From positions 1 through 64,000 of the forward strand of contig JAENWK010000004.1 of the NCBI GenBank assembly GCA_016650045.1: 64,000 nt of DNA, read 5' to 3'. Both the position numbers and the translations under genes were made by a program. This DNA comes from Eubacteriaceae bacterium. GTDB lineage: Bacteria > Bacillota > Clostridia > Eubacteriales > Eubacteriaceae. The notes under the pieces were generated by a model. That model did no database searches and was not told the origin of the DNA. It saw nothing but the letters and a program-made list of their open reading frames with translations. Of this stretch, positions 21,112 through 30,647 are shown piece after piece (the first letter of the stretch is position 1; each line of letters begins with the position of its first letter).

Positions 21112-21890
21112 AAAAAATATTAACGATTGCAGGTTCAGATTGCAGCGGTGGCGCAGGAATCCAGGCAGATCTTAAAACCATGACCGCACATAAAATGTAT
21201 GGGATGAGTGTGATCACTGCTGTGACAGCACAAAACACCACCGGGGTTTACGGTGTCCAGGAGGTAACCCCTGAATTTGTCGCTCTTCAAATGGATTGCG
21301 TTTTCAATGATATCCGACCGGATGCAGTGAAAATCGGCATGGTATCCAATGTGGATATCATAAAAACCATTGCCGATAAATTGCTGGAATATAAGGCGGA
21401 AAATATTGTCCTTGACCCGGTCATGATTTCTACCAGCGGAAGTAAATTACTCAGTGACAATGCAGTTGATGCCTTGGTAAAAAGACTGTTGCCCATTGCT
21501 GATATTATTACCCCTAATATTCCTGAAGCCGAAAACCTTTGGGGATACCCGGTGGAATCAAAAAACGATATGCTGGGAGCCGCCATTTATCTTTCGAAAA
21601 TGACGGGTAAGGGTGTTTTAATAAAAGGCGGTCACCTTATTGACTGCGCGGATGATTTGTTTTATATGAACGGTAAGGCACATTGGTTTACGGCTCATAA
21701 AATCGATAATCCAAACACCCACGGAACGGGGTGCACCCTTTCGTCGGCCATTGCCTGTAACCTGGCATTGGGATGTACCATGGAAGAAAGTATTAAAAAC
21801 GCCAAAGATTATATTACCGGGGCCCTAATGGATGGACTTAATTTGGGCAAAGACAGCGGCCCACTTAACCATTCTTACAATATAAAATGA
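21108..21890 (+). CDS. thiD: Bifunctional hydroxymethylpyrimidine kinase/phosphomethylpyrimidine kinase
   Basis: [41 protein letters not shown]. Confidence 0.96.
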   Translation: MKKILTIAGSDCSGGAGIQADLKTMTAHKMYGMSVITAVTAQNTTGVYGVQEVTPEFVALQMDCVFNDIRPDAVKIGMVSNVDIIKTIADKLLEYKAENIVLDPVMISTSGSKLLSDNAVDALVKRLLPIADIITPNIPEAENLWGYPVESKNDMLGAAIYLSKMTGKGVLIKGGHLIDCADDLFYMNGKAHWFTAHKIDNPNTHGTGCTLSSAIACNLALGCTMEESIKNAKDYITGALMDGLNLGKDSGPLNHSYNIK

Positions 21891-21958
21891 TTTAATCAAT
21901 CCGTTAGAAGCGATTTATCACTTGTTATTGACTCTCCGAAAAACAATGTATAATGCAA

Positions 21959-21998
21959 TTAAGGGCCAAATGTCGGTAAACCGACCTTTGGCCCTTAA
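21959..21998. repeat. 18-bp-stem inverted repeat between convergent thiD and fdhA
   Basis: TTAAGGGCCAAATGTCGG-TAAA-CCGACCTTTGGCCCTTAA, single mismatch; no clear T-tract on either side. Confidence 0.85.
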
Positions 21999-22040
21999 GA
22001 TTCATTCACACGCTATCATTATAAATAAATAGATTGGAAA

Positions 22041-24716
22041 CTATTTACTAATATTAACTTTTACAACTTTAAATGGTGGGATTTTTGCAATTGGATCAAG
22101 CTCACCACCAGTAAGGTAATTTGCACCATTCTCTCCATAATGGAAAGGCATGAAAAGATTTGTTTCCATTATCCCTTCATTAAAGCGAGTCTTAGCAGAA
22201 ACACTTCCCCGTGGAGAAGTGACATTAATTATTTCACCTTCTTCGATTCCATATTCCAAAGCCTTTGCCGGATTGATCTCAACAAAAGGATCGCCCGCAA
22301 TCTCCTGGATGCCCGGTGTGCGTTTAGTCATCGTTCTTGTATGATAATGCTGGAGAATTCGACCGGTCATTAAAATCATTGGGAATTCTTCATCCGCCTG
22401 ATCTTCTGGCGGTATATAATCAGCTACCATAAATGCACCCAGGCCTCTTGTGAATTTCCCTTTATGAAGGAATTTTGCTCCTTCAGAGTCTTTACTTAAA
22501 CAAGGCCATTGGATGCGATCGCCATTACGAAGTCGCTCATGAGATATTCCGGCATAACTTGGTGTTACCGAAGCAATTTCTTCCATGATTTCCTCATCAC
22601 TGGTAAAATCAAAACCCTTATAGCCCATTTTTTTAGCTATTAGACCAATGATTTCCCAATCAGTTTTAGCAATCCCAGGAGCTTCAACGGCTTTTCTTAA
22701 AAGCTGAATACGTCGCTCGGTATTGGTGAAAGTTCCATCTTTTTCTGCGAAAACAAAAGCTGGTAAGACAACATCCGCAAATTCAGTGGTTTCTGTCAGG
22801 AAAATATCCTGAACCACAATGAAGTTACCTTTTCCCAGGGCTTCTTTTACATGGTTCGTATTAGGATCTGAAACTACTGGGTTCTCGCCCATGACATATA
22901 AAAATTTAATAGTGCCTTCACCGACGCCATCAATTATTTCAGTTAATGTTTTTCCAACATTTTCCGGAAGTTTTGCATCCCAGGCTTTTTCGAATTTTGC
23001 CCTAACTTCGGGATTAGCTATTTTTTGATAACCTGGCAGATCTCCCGGTAACGCGCCCATATCACAGGCACCTTGTACATTATTTTGACCTCGAAGCGGA
23101 TTAACGCCACAGCCTTCTCTACCAATTTTACCGGTAAGCATTGCTAAATTTGCGGTAGACATAACCCCGTCAGTTCCAGTTTTATGCTGAGTCACTCCCA
23201 TGGAATAGAATAATCCGCCTTTATCTTTTGTTGCATAAAGAACCCCTGCTTTTCGCAATTCATCAGGATCTACCCCACAAATTTCCGCACATCCTTCCAC
23301 AGTTATGGTGTTCATGAATTCTAAAAATGCTTCATAACCTTCAGTTCGTTCATTGACAAAGGTTTTATCTTCTAAACCCGCATCTAAAATAGCACGCATC
23401 ATTCCATTAAGCACGGCAACATTTGTGCCCGGCTTAATTTGCAGGAAAATATCTGCGTAGTTTGCAAGTTCAATCCTTCGAGGTTCTGCAACAATCAGAG
23501 CTGCTCCCTGTTGTTGACGTTGTTTAATTTTTGCGCCAATGATTGGGTGCGTTTCGGTGGTATTCGAGCCAATCACGAAGATGACATCCATAATATCCAC
23601 TTCATCGATACTATTGGTCATGGCACCGCTGCCAAATGATTTTGCTAAACCAGCTACTGTGGAAGCATGGCAAAGACGGGCACAATGATCGATATTATTG
23701 GTTTCTCCAACCGTACGAATAAATTTCTGGAAAACGTAATTGTCTTCATTTGTACAGCGTGCGGAAGACAAACCGGCAACAGCTTGAGGACCTTCAGCCT
23801 TGGCTTCTTTAAGCTTTTGAGCTACTAATGAAATTGCCTCTTCCCAGGTTGCTTCTTCTAATACTCCATTTTTCCGAATCAAAGGTGTTGTTAATCGATC
23901 CGGGCTGTTCACAAAATCATAGGCAAAACGGCCTTTTATGCAAAGTAAATTATTGTTCACATTTCCATCGCTGCTAAATACGTCGGTAATTTGATTATCC
24001 ATTACTTTCAAATTCAACGTACAACCTACTCCGCAATATGGACAAACAGTTTGAACATGTTTCGTATAGCTAAAAGGTTTAAAATGCTTAGGTGCCAGAG
24101 CGCCTGTGGGACAAACCGCAATACAATTTCCACAACTGACACAATCAGATTTTCCTCTTGGCAAATCATCAACCGTATCAATCATGCTATCTTTTTCGCG
24201 ATCGAATTGTTCTAAAACATGATTGCATTGTAAATGATCACAGACTTTTATACAACGGCCGCATAAAACACACTTACTCGGATCATAGGTATAAAAAGGA
24301 TTTGAATCATCAATGGGTCTATCGGTAAACCCCTCTGTTCCAACTGCTTTGTACGGAGCATAGTCAATGCAATTCGCATTGTTTTCTACAAAAAAACAGG
24401 ACTCATACTTATAGCAAGTAAGGCAGTCAAATTTATGATCTACCATCAGTGCTTTCAGTGCAGTACGACGCTCGTTTCTAACTTTAAACGTATCAGTTTT
24501 AACTACCATACCTTCAGCAACTGAAGTGGAACATGATTTTTCTAATTCTTTCGAACCAACCACTTCTACCACACACATACGACAAAATCCATCTGGAGTG
24601 AAATCCTTAAAATTACACAGAGTCGGAATGTCAATTCCAATGGAACCAGCTGCTTTTAAAATTGTTGTTCCTGATTTCACACTGATTTTTTGTCCATCAA
24701 TTGTAATATTTACCAT
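22041..24716 (-). CDS. fdhA: Formate dehydrogenase alpha subunit (Cys-type), with N-terminal 2Fe-2S/4Fe-4S domains
   Basis: N-terminal CNFKDFTPDGFCRMCVVEV, two 4Fe-4S clusters, CPYCGVGC, active-site CARLCHASTVAGLAKSFGSGAMTNS. Confidence 0.92.
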   Translation of the reverse strand: MVNITIDGQKISVKSGTTILKAAGSIGIDIPTLCNFKDFTPDGFCRMCVVEVVGSKELEKSCSTSVAEGMVVKTDTFKVRNERRTALKALMVDHKFDCLTCYKYESCFFVENNANCIDYAPYKAVGTEGFTDRPIDDSNPFYTYDPSKCVLCGRCIKVCDHLQCNHVLEQFDREKDSMIDTVDDLPRGKSDCVSCGNCIAVCPTGALAPKHFKPFSYTKHVQTVCPYCGVGCTLNLKVMDNQITDVFSSDGNVNNNLLCIKGRFAYDFVNSPDRLTTPLIRKNGVLEEATWEEAISLVAQKLKEAKAEGPQAVAGLSSARCTNEDNYVFQKFIRTVGETNNIDHCARLCHASTVAGLAKSFGSGAMTNSIDEVDIMDVIFVIGSNTTETHPIIGAKIKQRQQQGAALIVAEPRRIELANYADIFLQIKPGTNVAVLNGMMRAILDAGLEDKTFVNERTEGYEAFLEFMNTITVEGCAEICGVDPDELRKAGVLYATKDKGGLFYSMGVTQHKTGTDGVMSTANLAMLTGKIGREGCGVNPLRGQNNVQGACDMGALPGDLPGYQKIANPEVRAKFEKAWDAKLPENVGKTLTEIIDGVGEGTIKFLYVMGENPVVSDPNTNHVKEALGKGNFIVVQDIFLTETTEFADVVLPAFVFAEKDGTFTNTERRIQLLRKAVEAPGIAKTDWEIIGLIAKKMGYKGFDFTSDEEIMEEIASVTPSYAGISHERLRNGDRIQWPCLSKDSEGAKFLHKGKFTRGLGAFMVADYIPPEDQADEEFPMILMTGRILQHYHTRTMTKRTPGIQEIAGDPFVEINPAKALEYGIEEGEIINVTSPRGSVSAKTRFNEGIMETNLFMPFHYGENGANYLTGGELDPIAKIPPFKVVKVNISK

Positions 24717-24971
24717 AAAATTATTACCCCCTTTGTTTAAGTCTATATTATATTCTAAATCATCTTATTTGTCATTGATGTTTTTTTGTCGTTTTTTCTA
24801 AAACGCTGAATGATCACAGCTTTAATGAATATTTATAGAGAGTAAGAATTAGCTTTCAATAAATTCGTATTTGTTTGACAAAGTATAGGGCAATATGAAA
24901 TAATTTAAATAAATAAGCTTTCTGAATATTTTTCAAATAATGAATGCGAAATGATTAATAAAGGAGGATTA

Positions 24972-25715
24972 ATGCACTTGGATACCTTTTTAAAGCAGGT
25001 TGTTGTTAAAGTTCAAGGTGAACAAGCTTATATTGTGGATGAGACAGTTATTACAGAGTATCCCCTTACACTTTATGTGAATGACAAGGAGATTAATACA
25101 TTTTACTGTACACCCCAAAATCTGGAAGAATTAGTGGTAGGGTATCTAATAAGTTGTGATATGTTGGGTGATAAAAAAGACATTTTAAATTTAGAAATAG
25201 TTAACAATAGAAATATTGCAAAAATAGTACTTGCTGAAAATACGAATTGTAAAAAAAAGATGAAATTTAAGAAAACGATGGTGGTTAAAATTCAGACCAT
25301 CTATCAAATAATGCGTACAAATCTTAAGCCTACAAATCTTTTTATGGAAACCGGCGGGTTTCATAGTGTTGCGATTTTTGATGAGGAAAAAGAAGTGATT
25401 ACAATAATGGACGTAGCCCGGCATAATGCGGTTGATAAGGTCATCGGGCACTGTATGTTAAATAATATTGATTGCAGTGATAAAATCCTTGTGGTGAGTG
25501 GAAGAATTTCTTCAAACATGCTTGTAAAAGCTGTGAAAGGAAATATTCCAATTGTATTATCAAAATCAGCCCCGACGAGTTTAAGTATTGCCATAGCAGA
25601 TAAAGCAGGAATTACCTTAGTTGGCTTTGTCAGGGGAGAGCGGATGAATGTTTACACCCATCCTGATCGAATTGATTTAGATGAAGAAATATTGAGAACC
25701 ATTTCAAAGAAATAA
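24972..25715 (+). CDS. fdhD: FdhD-like sulfurtransferase for formate dehydrogenase
   Basis: ETGGFHSVAIF, VARHNAVDKVIGH, SGRISSNMLVKA, SKSAPTSLSI; RBS aaggagg; divergent from fdhA. Confidence 0.9.
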   Translation: MHLDTFLKQVVVKVQGEQAYIVDETVITEYPLTLYVNDKEINTFYCTPQNLEELVVGYLISCDMLGDKKDILNLEIVNNRNIAKIVLAENTNCKKKMKFKKTMVVKIQTIYQIMRTNLKPTNLFMETGGFHSVAIFDEEKEVITIMDVARHNAVDKVIGHCMLNNIDCSDKILVVSGRISSNMLVKAVKGNIPIVLSKSAPTSLSIAIADKAGITLVGFVRGERMNVYTHPDRIDLDEEILRTISKK

Positions 25716-25735
25716 TAGGAACTTAAATAGTCGAG

Positions 25736-25817
25736 GTTTATATTATAGGAGCCCTAATGGATGGACTTAATTTAGGCAAAGGCAGCACAGTCCACCTAAC
25801 TACTCTTACAATATAAA
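25736..25817 (+). pseudogene. Decayed duplicate of the thiD 3' end
   Basis: ttatattataggagccctaatggatggacttaatttaggcaaaggcagcacagtccacctaactactcttacaatataaaa aligns to 21808-21887 of thiD, with 23-nt and 12-nt identical blocks and an indel that breaks the frame. Confidence 0.85.
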
Positions 25818-25820
25818 AAT

Positions 25821-25898
25821 CAACTAAACCTTTGTGAGAACACGAACAGTAACAAATATTAACTAAACCTTTGTGAGAACACGAACAGTAACAAATAT
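25821..25898. repeat. Two perfect tandem copies of a 39-bp unit
   Basis: (AACTAAACCTTTGTGAGAACACGAACAGTAACAAATATT)x2. Confidence 0.95.
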
Positions 25899-26076
25899 TA
25901 ACCGTCCCATCATGGCTCAATAGAACAATAAATTTAGCAATAGAAAACTTTACATTAATGTTATTTTGAAGTAAAATAAGTGAATTAAGGTAAAGTTTTT
26001 TATAATTTTATCAGTGACCCGGGATTTTGAACTTAATTTTTAAAAGACATAAAATAGATTTATAGGAGTGTAAGCT

Positions 26077-26946
26077 ATGAGTTATGAAATTGTGACGGAT
26101 TCATCTGCAAATCTTACTGACGAAATAATTAATAAATATGGCGTTAATATAATCTCACTTATTTTTAGAGTGGGAGAAAAAGAATTTTACAGTTATTCCA
26201 AAGAAGAAGCAACAGACAATAAAAAATTCTATGAAATGATGAGAAACGGTGAAACAATCAGTACGGCCAGCATCGATTTACAATTATGCAGAAAAATTTT
26301 CGAAGAAATATTAAAACAGGGGAAAGATGTTCTGTATATTGGTTTTTCTTCAGCCCTGAGCGGGTCATACAATGCTGGTGCTCTGGTGGCCAGAGCACTC
26401 CAGGAGGAATATCCTGAACGAAAAATTGTGGCTGTTGATTCCCTTGCAGCTTCAATGGGACAGGGGCTACTTGTGTATTACGCTGCAGAACAAAAGCTTC
26501 AGGGAAAATCATTGGATGAAGTGAAGGATTGGCTTTTAGAAAATCGCTTAAATCTCTGCCACTGGTTTACGGTAGATGATTTAGTTTATCTCAAAAGAGG
26601 TGGCAGAATATCCTCAACAACTGCATTTGTAGGGACGGCTTTGGGAATAAAGCCAATCATGCATGTTGATAACGAAGGCCGACTCGTTCCGGTAGGTAAG
26701 GTAAGAGGTCGGCGAAAATCCCTTGAAGCATTGGCAAAGGAAATGGAAGAAACCGGTATTAATCCATCAGAACAAATTATATTTATATCCCATGGCGATT
26801 GCATAGAAGATGCCCAGTATTTAGAAAAACTTGTGAGAGAAAAACTAAATGTTAAAGATGTGATCATCAATTATGTGGATCCGGTAATAGGTGCCCATTC
26901 AGGCCCGGGAACCATTGCTTTGTTTTTTCTGGGAACCAAACGATAA
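26077..26946 (+). CDS. DegV family (fatty-acid-binding) protein
   Basis: IVTDSSANLTDE, SALSGSYNAG, VDSLAASMGQG, GAHSGPGTIALFF. Confidence 0.95.
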   Translation: MSYEIVTDSSANLTDEIINKYGVNIISLIFRVGEKEFYSYSKEEATDNKKFYEMMRNGETISTASIDLQLCRKIFEEILKQGKDVLYIGFSSALSGSYNAGALVARALQEEYPERKIVAVDSLAASMGQGLLVYYAAEQKLQGKSLDEVKDWLLENRLNLCHWFTVDDLVYLKRGGRISSTTAFVGTALGIKPIMHVDNEGRLVPVGKVRGRRKSLEALAKEMEETGINPSEQIIFISHGDCIEDAQYLEKLVREKLNVKDVIINYVDPVIGAHSGPGTIALFFLGTKR

Positions 26947-27035
26947 CAGCTCTTATTAGGAATATATTTAAATACATCAAAAATTTCTTGCTTAATGTTA
27001 TGTAACTATGTTAAAATTCTTTTATAAATTAATAA

Positions 27036-27074
27036 AGACAGTTCGTAACCATCCTGTCTATAAACAAAACTAGG
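27036..27074 (+). promoter_or_regulatory. preQ1-I riboswitch
   Basis: AGACAGTTCGTAACCATCCTGTCTATAAACAAAACTAGGA: P1 AGACAG/CTGTCT, GTTC loop and A-rich tail with CTAGG as in the preQ1-I aptamer; queT-queF downstream. Confidence 0.88.
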
Positions 27075-27098
27075 ACCCGCTATTTTTTTAGCTTATTT

Positions 27099-27123
27099 AA
27101 AGGTGCCTAAGTACCTTTTTTTG
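27099..27123 (+). terminator. Attenuator terminator downstream of the preQ1 riboswitch
   Basis: AAAGGTgcctaagtACCTTTTTTT. Confidence 0.7.
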
Positions 27124-27151
27124 TTGTTGAAAAGTTTGTTTTGTTTTTTTT

Positions 27152-27700
27152 GTGAGGATGGCTATGCTCAAGTTTTTTAAAAAAAGGAGCACATTTTTGG
27201 AAAATAAAAATACCGTAATTTTAAACAAAAAAGCATCGTCAAAGGTTAGAAAATTAACCATTTCAGCAGTTGTTATTGCACTTTATGTGGTCATCATGTT
27301 CTTTACCCAGAGTTTCGCTTTTGGGCAATTCCAAATAAGAATTGCTACCAGTATTTATTCATTGGCAGCCATTTATCCATTTTTAATTATCCCGATGGGA
27401 ATTGCCAATCTTTTCAGTAATACCCTTATGGGCGGTTTGGGGCCATTTGATATTGTTGGCGGGTTTATTGTGGGGATAATAACGGCTGGGTGCTGTTATT
27501 ATTTAAAAAAAATCAATGTCGTACTCGTGGCAATTCCCATACTTGTCATTCCTTCACTGTTAGTTCCAATATGGCTTTCATATTTAATTCAGGTTCCTTA
27601 CAGCATACTCGTTGTAAGTATTGGAATTGGCCAGATATTACCCAGTATTCTTGGGATTTTTATCGTTAAATATTTAGAAGTGCCATTATCAAAAATATAA
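27152..27700 (+). CDS. queT: QueT-like queuosine precursor transporter (ECF S component)
   Basis: Multi-TM QueT-like protein; preQ1 riboswitch upstream and queF downstream; start may be the Met at 27164. Confidence 0.8.
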   Translation: MRMAMLKFFKKRSTFLENKNTVILNKKASSKVRKLTISAVVIALYVVIMFFTQSFAFGQFQIRIATSIYSLAAIYPFLIIPMGIANLFSNTLMGGLGPFDIVGGFIVGIITAGCCYYLKKINVVLVAIPILVIPSLLVPIWLSYLIQVPYSILVVSIGIGQILPSILGIFIVKYLEVPLSKI

Positions 27701-27709
27701 GGAGTCACG

Positions 27710-28204
27710 ATGAGCGATCAAGAGAAAAAAATTAAGGGGATTTCACTGCTTGGAAACCAGAAAGTGCGTTATCAATATGATTATAATCCAAAGGTTCTTG
27801 AAACTTTTGAGAATAAAAATCAGGAGAATGACTACTTTGTTAAATTTAACTGCCCTGAGTTTACAAGTTTGTGCCCAATAACCGGTCAGCCGGATTTTGC
27901 CACCATCTATATTTCATATGTTCCAAAGGTCTTTATGGTAGAAAGTAAATCCTTGAAACTATATTTATTCAGTTTTAGAAATCATGGAGCCTTTCATGAA
28001 GACTGTATGAATATCATTATGAAAGATTTAATTAAATTAATGGATCCTAAGTATATCGAGGTTTGGGGAAAATTCACTCCCAGAGGAGGCATTTCCATTG
28101 ATCCGTTTTGCAATTACGGAAAAGAAGGCACAGACTGGCTTGAAACGGCAAAACAAAGACTTCACAGCCATGATTTATATCCGGAAAAAATAGATAATCG
28201 ATAG
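27710..28204 (+). CDS. queF: NADPH-dependent preQ0 reductase
   Basis: [62 protein letters not shown]. Confidence 0.96.
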   Translation: MSDQEKKIKGISLLGNQKVRYQYDYNPKVLETFENKNQENDYFVKFNCPEFTSLCPITGQPDFATIYISYVPKVFMVESKSLKLYLFSFRNHGAFHEDCMNIIMKDLIKLMDPKYIEVWGKFTPRGGISIDPFCNYGKEGTDWLETAKQRLHSHDLYPEKIDNR

Positions 28205-28226
28205 GCTGAATTAAATAAATTTATGT

Positions 28227-28255
28227 AAAAACGGCTTTATGAAGCCGTTTTTTTT
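28227..28255 (+). terminator. Terminator after queF
   Basis: AAAACGGCTTtatGAAGCCGTTTTTTTT. Confidence 0.85.
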
Positions 28256-28658
28256 ATGGAAACTTATTTCTGATCGTTAGTAGGTGCCCCAAAAGGGTAA
28301 ATAAATAAGAAGGAAAGTTTTGTGATGTAAGATGAGACAATACTTTTAAAATAGAATTTTTGATTTATATTATTAGTTTAAATGGCACCTGGAAACAGGT
28401 GCTTTAAATACTTAGAGCCAAAATAGTTGCTTACATGCATTTCTGAAAAACAAATGACTTCTTATTTGCCTATGTTTCTGATATAATCAAAGTCATGGGG
28501 TTTAAATCAAGTCGTTTTTTATAAACTCATGCAGCTGTCGAATAAAGCATTCGGATTAAACGCTGTCAAGTGTCAATGCCTGTGAAGAGATTGATATTAA
28601 GTATGTAAACGTTTCAATATAAGGATATCAGAAAATCGTGGAAAAGGAGAATGAGAAT

Positions 28659-29453
28659 ATGGGAAGTAATGACAGTTTAACAACAAAGGTAACGCCTTTA
28701 GTCAATGGCATCAAAGAAGATAGTAATCGACTCACATACCTTTTAAATATGATGAGAGAGGGTTATGCAAATAATCGATGGAAAAATAAAGATATTGGAA
28801 CCATTCAGGCTATTTTTCATGAAGAATCTGAATTAAAAGCGAAAAGCCTCCCACCAACCACAGAACGCCTCATATGGCTGGTTGAGAACCTCAAACAAGC
28901 CATTGGAAATAAAGAACTTGATCCGGAAAGTAAGACTACAAAATTACGGAATGAACTTATTTCCGGGGAAAAAAGAACCATCCTGGAGGCGAAAAATAAC
29001 ATATTAACCTATGACGAAAGCAAAAATTTTCCTCATAAATGGTGGGTATTGGAAAGCAATTCCAAACCGGATTTGTTTATCCTTACAGACAAATACATTT
29101 TTGTGGGTGATACCAAACAAACGGAGGAGTCTTTAACCAAATCAACAAATTTAGATGAGAATCGGGTTCAGCTGGTTCGAGAAATTGAAGGCGCGATGAA
29201 ATATGAAAAATACAACTATATTGGTGGAAATCAAAGACAAGTGATTAGCTTTTATATTGTCAGTGAAAATTTTCTGGGTAGAAAAGGCAATCAGGAAGAT
29301 TTAACAAAAACCATGAATGGTGATGCGGTTATGTGGGACAACTCCCTCAAACATTTATCACATCAGAGTATTGAAGAAATTAAGGAAACCTATATTGGAT
29401 ACACGACCTGGGAAGATATTACTGAAACACTGGGTTTCATTTTTAGTAACTAA
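28659..29453 (+). CDS. Putative PD-(D/E)XK-fold protein (ORF track start 28638)
   Basis: SNSKPDLFILTDKYIFVGDTKQTEESLTKSTNLDENRVQLVREIEGAM gives the PD-x(n)-DxK pattern followed by an R-x-Q-helix. Confidence 0.55.
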   Translation: MGSNDSLTTKVTPLVNGIKEDSNRLTYLLNMMREGYANNRWKNKDIGTIQAIFHEESELKAKSLPPTTERLIWLVENLKQAIGNKELDPESKTTKLRNELISGEKRTILEAKNNILTYDESKNFPHKWWVLESNSKPDLFILTDKYIFVGDTKQTEESLTKSTNLDENRVQLVREIEGAMKYEKYNYIGGNQRQVISFYIVSENFLGRKGNQEDLTKTMNGDAVMWDNSLKHLSHQSIEEIKETYIGYTTWEDITETLGFIFSN

Positions 29454-29456
29454 AGG

Positions 29457-30626
29457 ATGGCTATGATGGAGAGCGCTTTGTCGAATACAAACAATCAAAT
29501 TAAATCATATGAGTTTTTTAACGGCGAAAATATCACTGAATTTAAAATTCCCGAGGGAGTTGAAGGGATTGGAAACGGAGCATTTAAAAACTGCACAAAA
29601 TTAACCAAAGTGACCATTCCCAAAAGTGTGAAATTTATTGGGGATGAGGCTTTTTATGGTTGTACAAACCTCTTGAAAGTAGTCATTCCCGAAGGCGTTG
29701 AAACGATTGGAGAAGGGACCTTTTCTCATTGCAAACGCCTGATGGATGTTAAAATGTCCCGGAATGTCAAGGGAATTGGTGATTATGCATTTTCAAAATG
29801 TACCAACCTAACCTATGTCACCCTTCCAAAAGGCCTTGAAACCATTGGAGATTATGCGTTTCACGATTGCTTGAGTTTAAATGACCTGGCTTTTCCAGAA
29901 AAAATGAAAGCCATTGGAAAGTCAGCGTTTTGGGGATGCACCAATCTTATGATGCTGACCATTCCCAAGGGGTTGGCAATCATTCAAAACTACGCGTTTT
30001 ATGGTTGTAAAAATATAAGACAGCTAGTCATTCCGGATGGTGTAAAAAAAATTGAAGATTATGCGTTTTGCGGATGTAAAAATATTAAGTCAATCAGCTT
30101 TCCACAAAGTATGGAACATATTGGCCGTGCTGCTTTTTTTGGCTGTGAAAATATAAAGGCTGTCAAGATTCCCGGAGGCGTAAAAAAAATTGGAAATTTA
30201 GCTTTTGCAGATTGCACTCACTTATCAAAGGTGAATATTCCGGACAGTGTGATGGAAATCGGAGATCAAATTTTCAAAGGATGTTTAAATCTGGTAAAGC
30301 CCTGGTCAAGGGAAGAAAATAACAGGGATTTTCAAAAAGAATTAGCCGTGCAATTGAATCCACAAGATGAAATCCCCAGGAAAAAATATCACATTCCACT
30401 CATGGAATATTTCTATTGGGACTTTGTCGTCGAAGCCAGGAATCAAGAAGAAGCCCTTGAAATTTTCAATGCGTTTGAGCAAAAATCAACCTATGAAGAA
30501 AAAGTATACGAAATTTCCAAAAAAAACACACAGATAGAATTAAAAAAGAATGCATACAATTGGGAAAGCATTTTGAATATTAAGGCCGCTGATTATAAAA
30601 ATACCGTGGTTTGTGAAGAAGAGTAA
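29457..30626 (+). CDS. BspA-like leucine-rich repeat protein without signal peptide, plus about 100-aa C-terminal domain
   Basis: 11 repeats of about 23 aa of the type V..IG..AF..C..L..V.IP.GV; 3-nt gap after the previous gene. Confidence 0.88.
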   Translation: MAMMESALSNTNNQIKSYEFFNGENITEFKIPEGVEGIGNGAFKNCTKLTKVTIPKSVKFIGDEAFYGCTNLLKVVIPEGVETIGEGTFSHCKRLMDVKMSRNVKGIGDYAFSKCTNLTYVTLPKGLETIGDYAFHDCLSLNDLAFPEKMKAIGKSAFWGCTNLMMLTIPKGLAIIQNYAFYGCKNIRQLVIPDGVKKIEDYAFCGCKNIKSISFPQSMEHIGRAAFFGCENIKAVKIPGGVKKIGNLAFADCTHLSKVNIPDSVMEIGDQIFKGCLNLVKPWSREENNRDFQKELAVQLNPQDEIPRKKYHIPLMEYFYWDFVVEARNQEEALEIFNAFEQKSTYEEKVYEISKKNTQIELKKNAYNWESILNIKAADYKNTVVCEEE

Positions 30627-30647
30627 AAAGAAGTTAAATCCTTTAAA

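Noticed and set aside
22041-24716. Selenocysteine-containing formate dehydrogenase
   Set aside because: The active-site codon is TGC (Cys) and the ORF is continuous without an in-frame TGA.
25821-25898. Possible CRISPR array
   Set aside because: The two 39-bp units are directly adjacent with no spacers and no cas genes nearby; it is a simple tandem duplication.
25738-25920. Minus 60-aa ORF with repeated CYCSCSHKGLV
   Set aside because: It is a translation of the 39-bp tandem repeat and the thiD remnant, with no RBS.
28380-28410. Sigma-54 promoter (TGGCAC...TGC)
   Set aside because: GG to GC spacing is 15 nt instead of the required 10; the match is caused by the hairpin.
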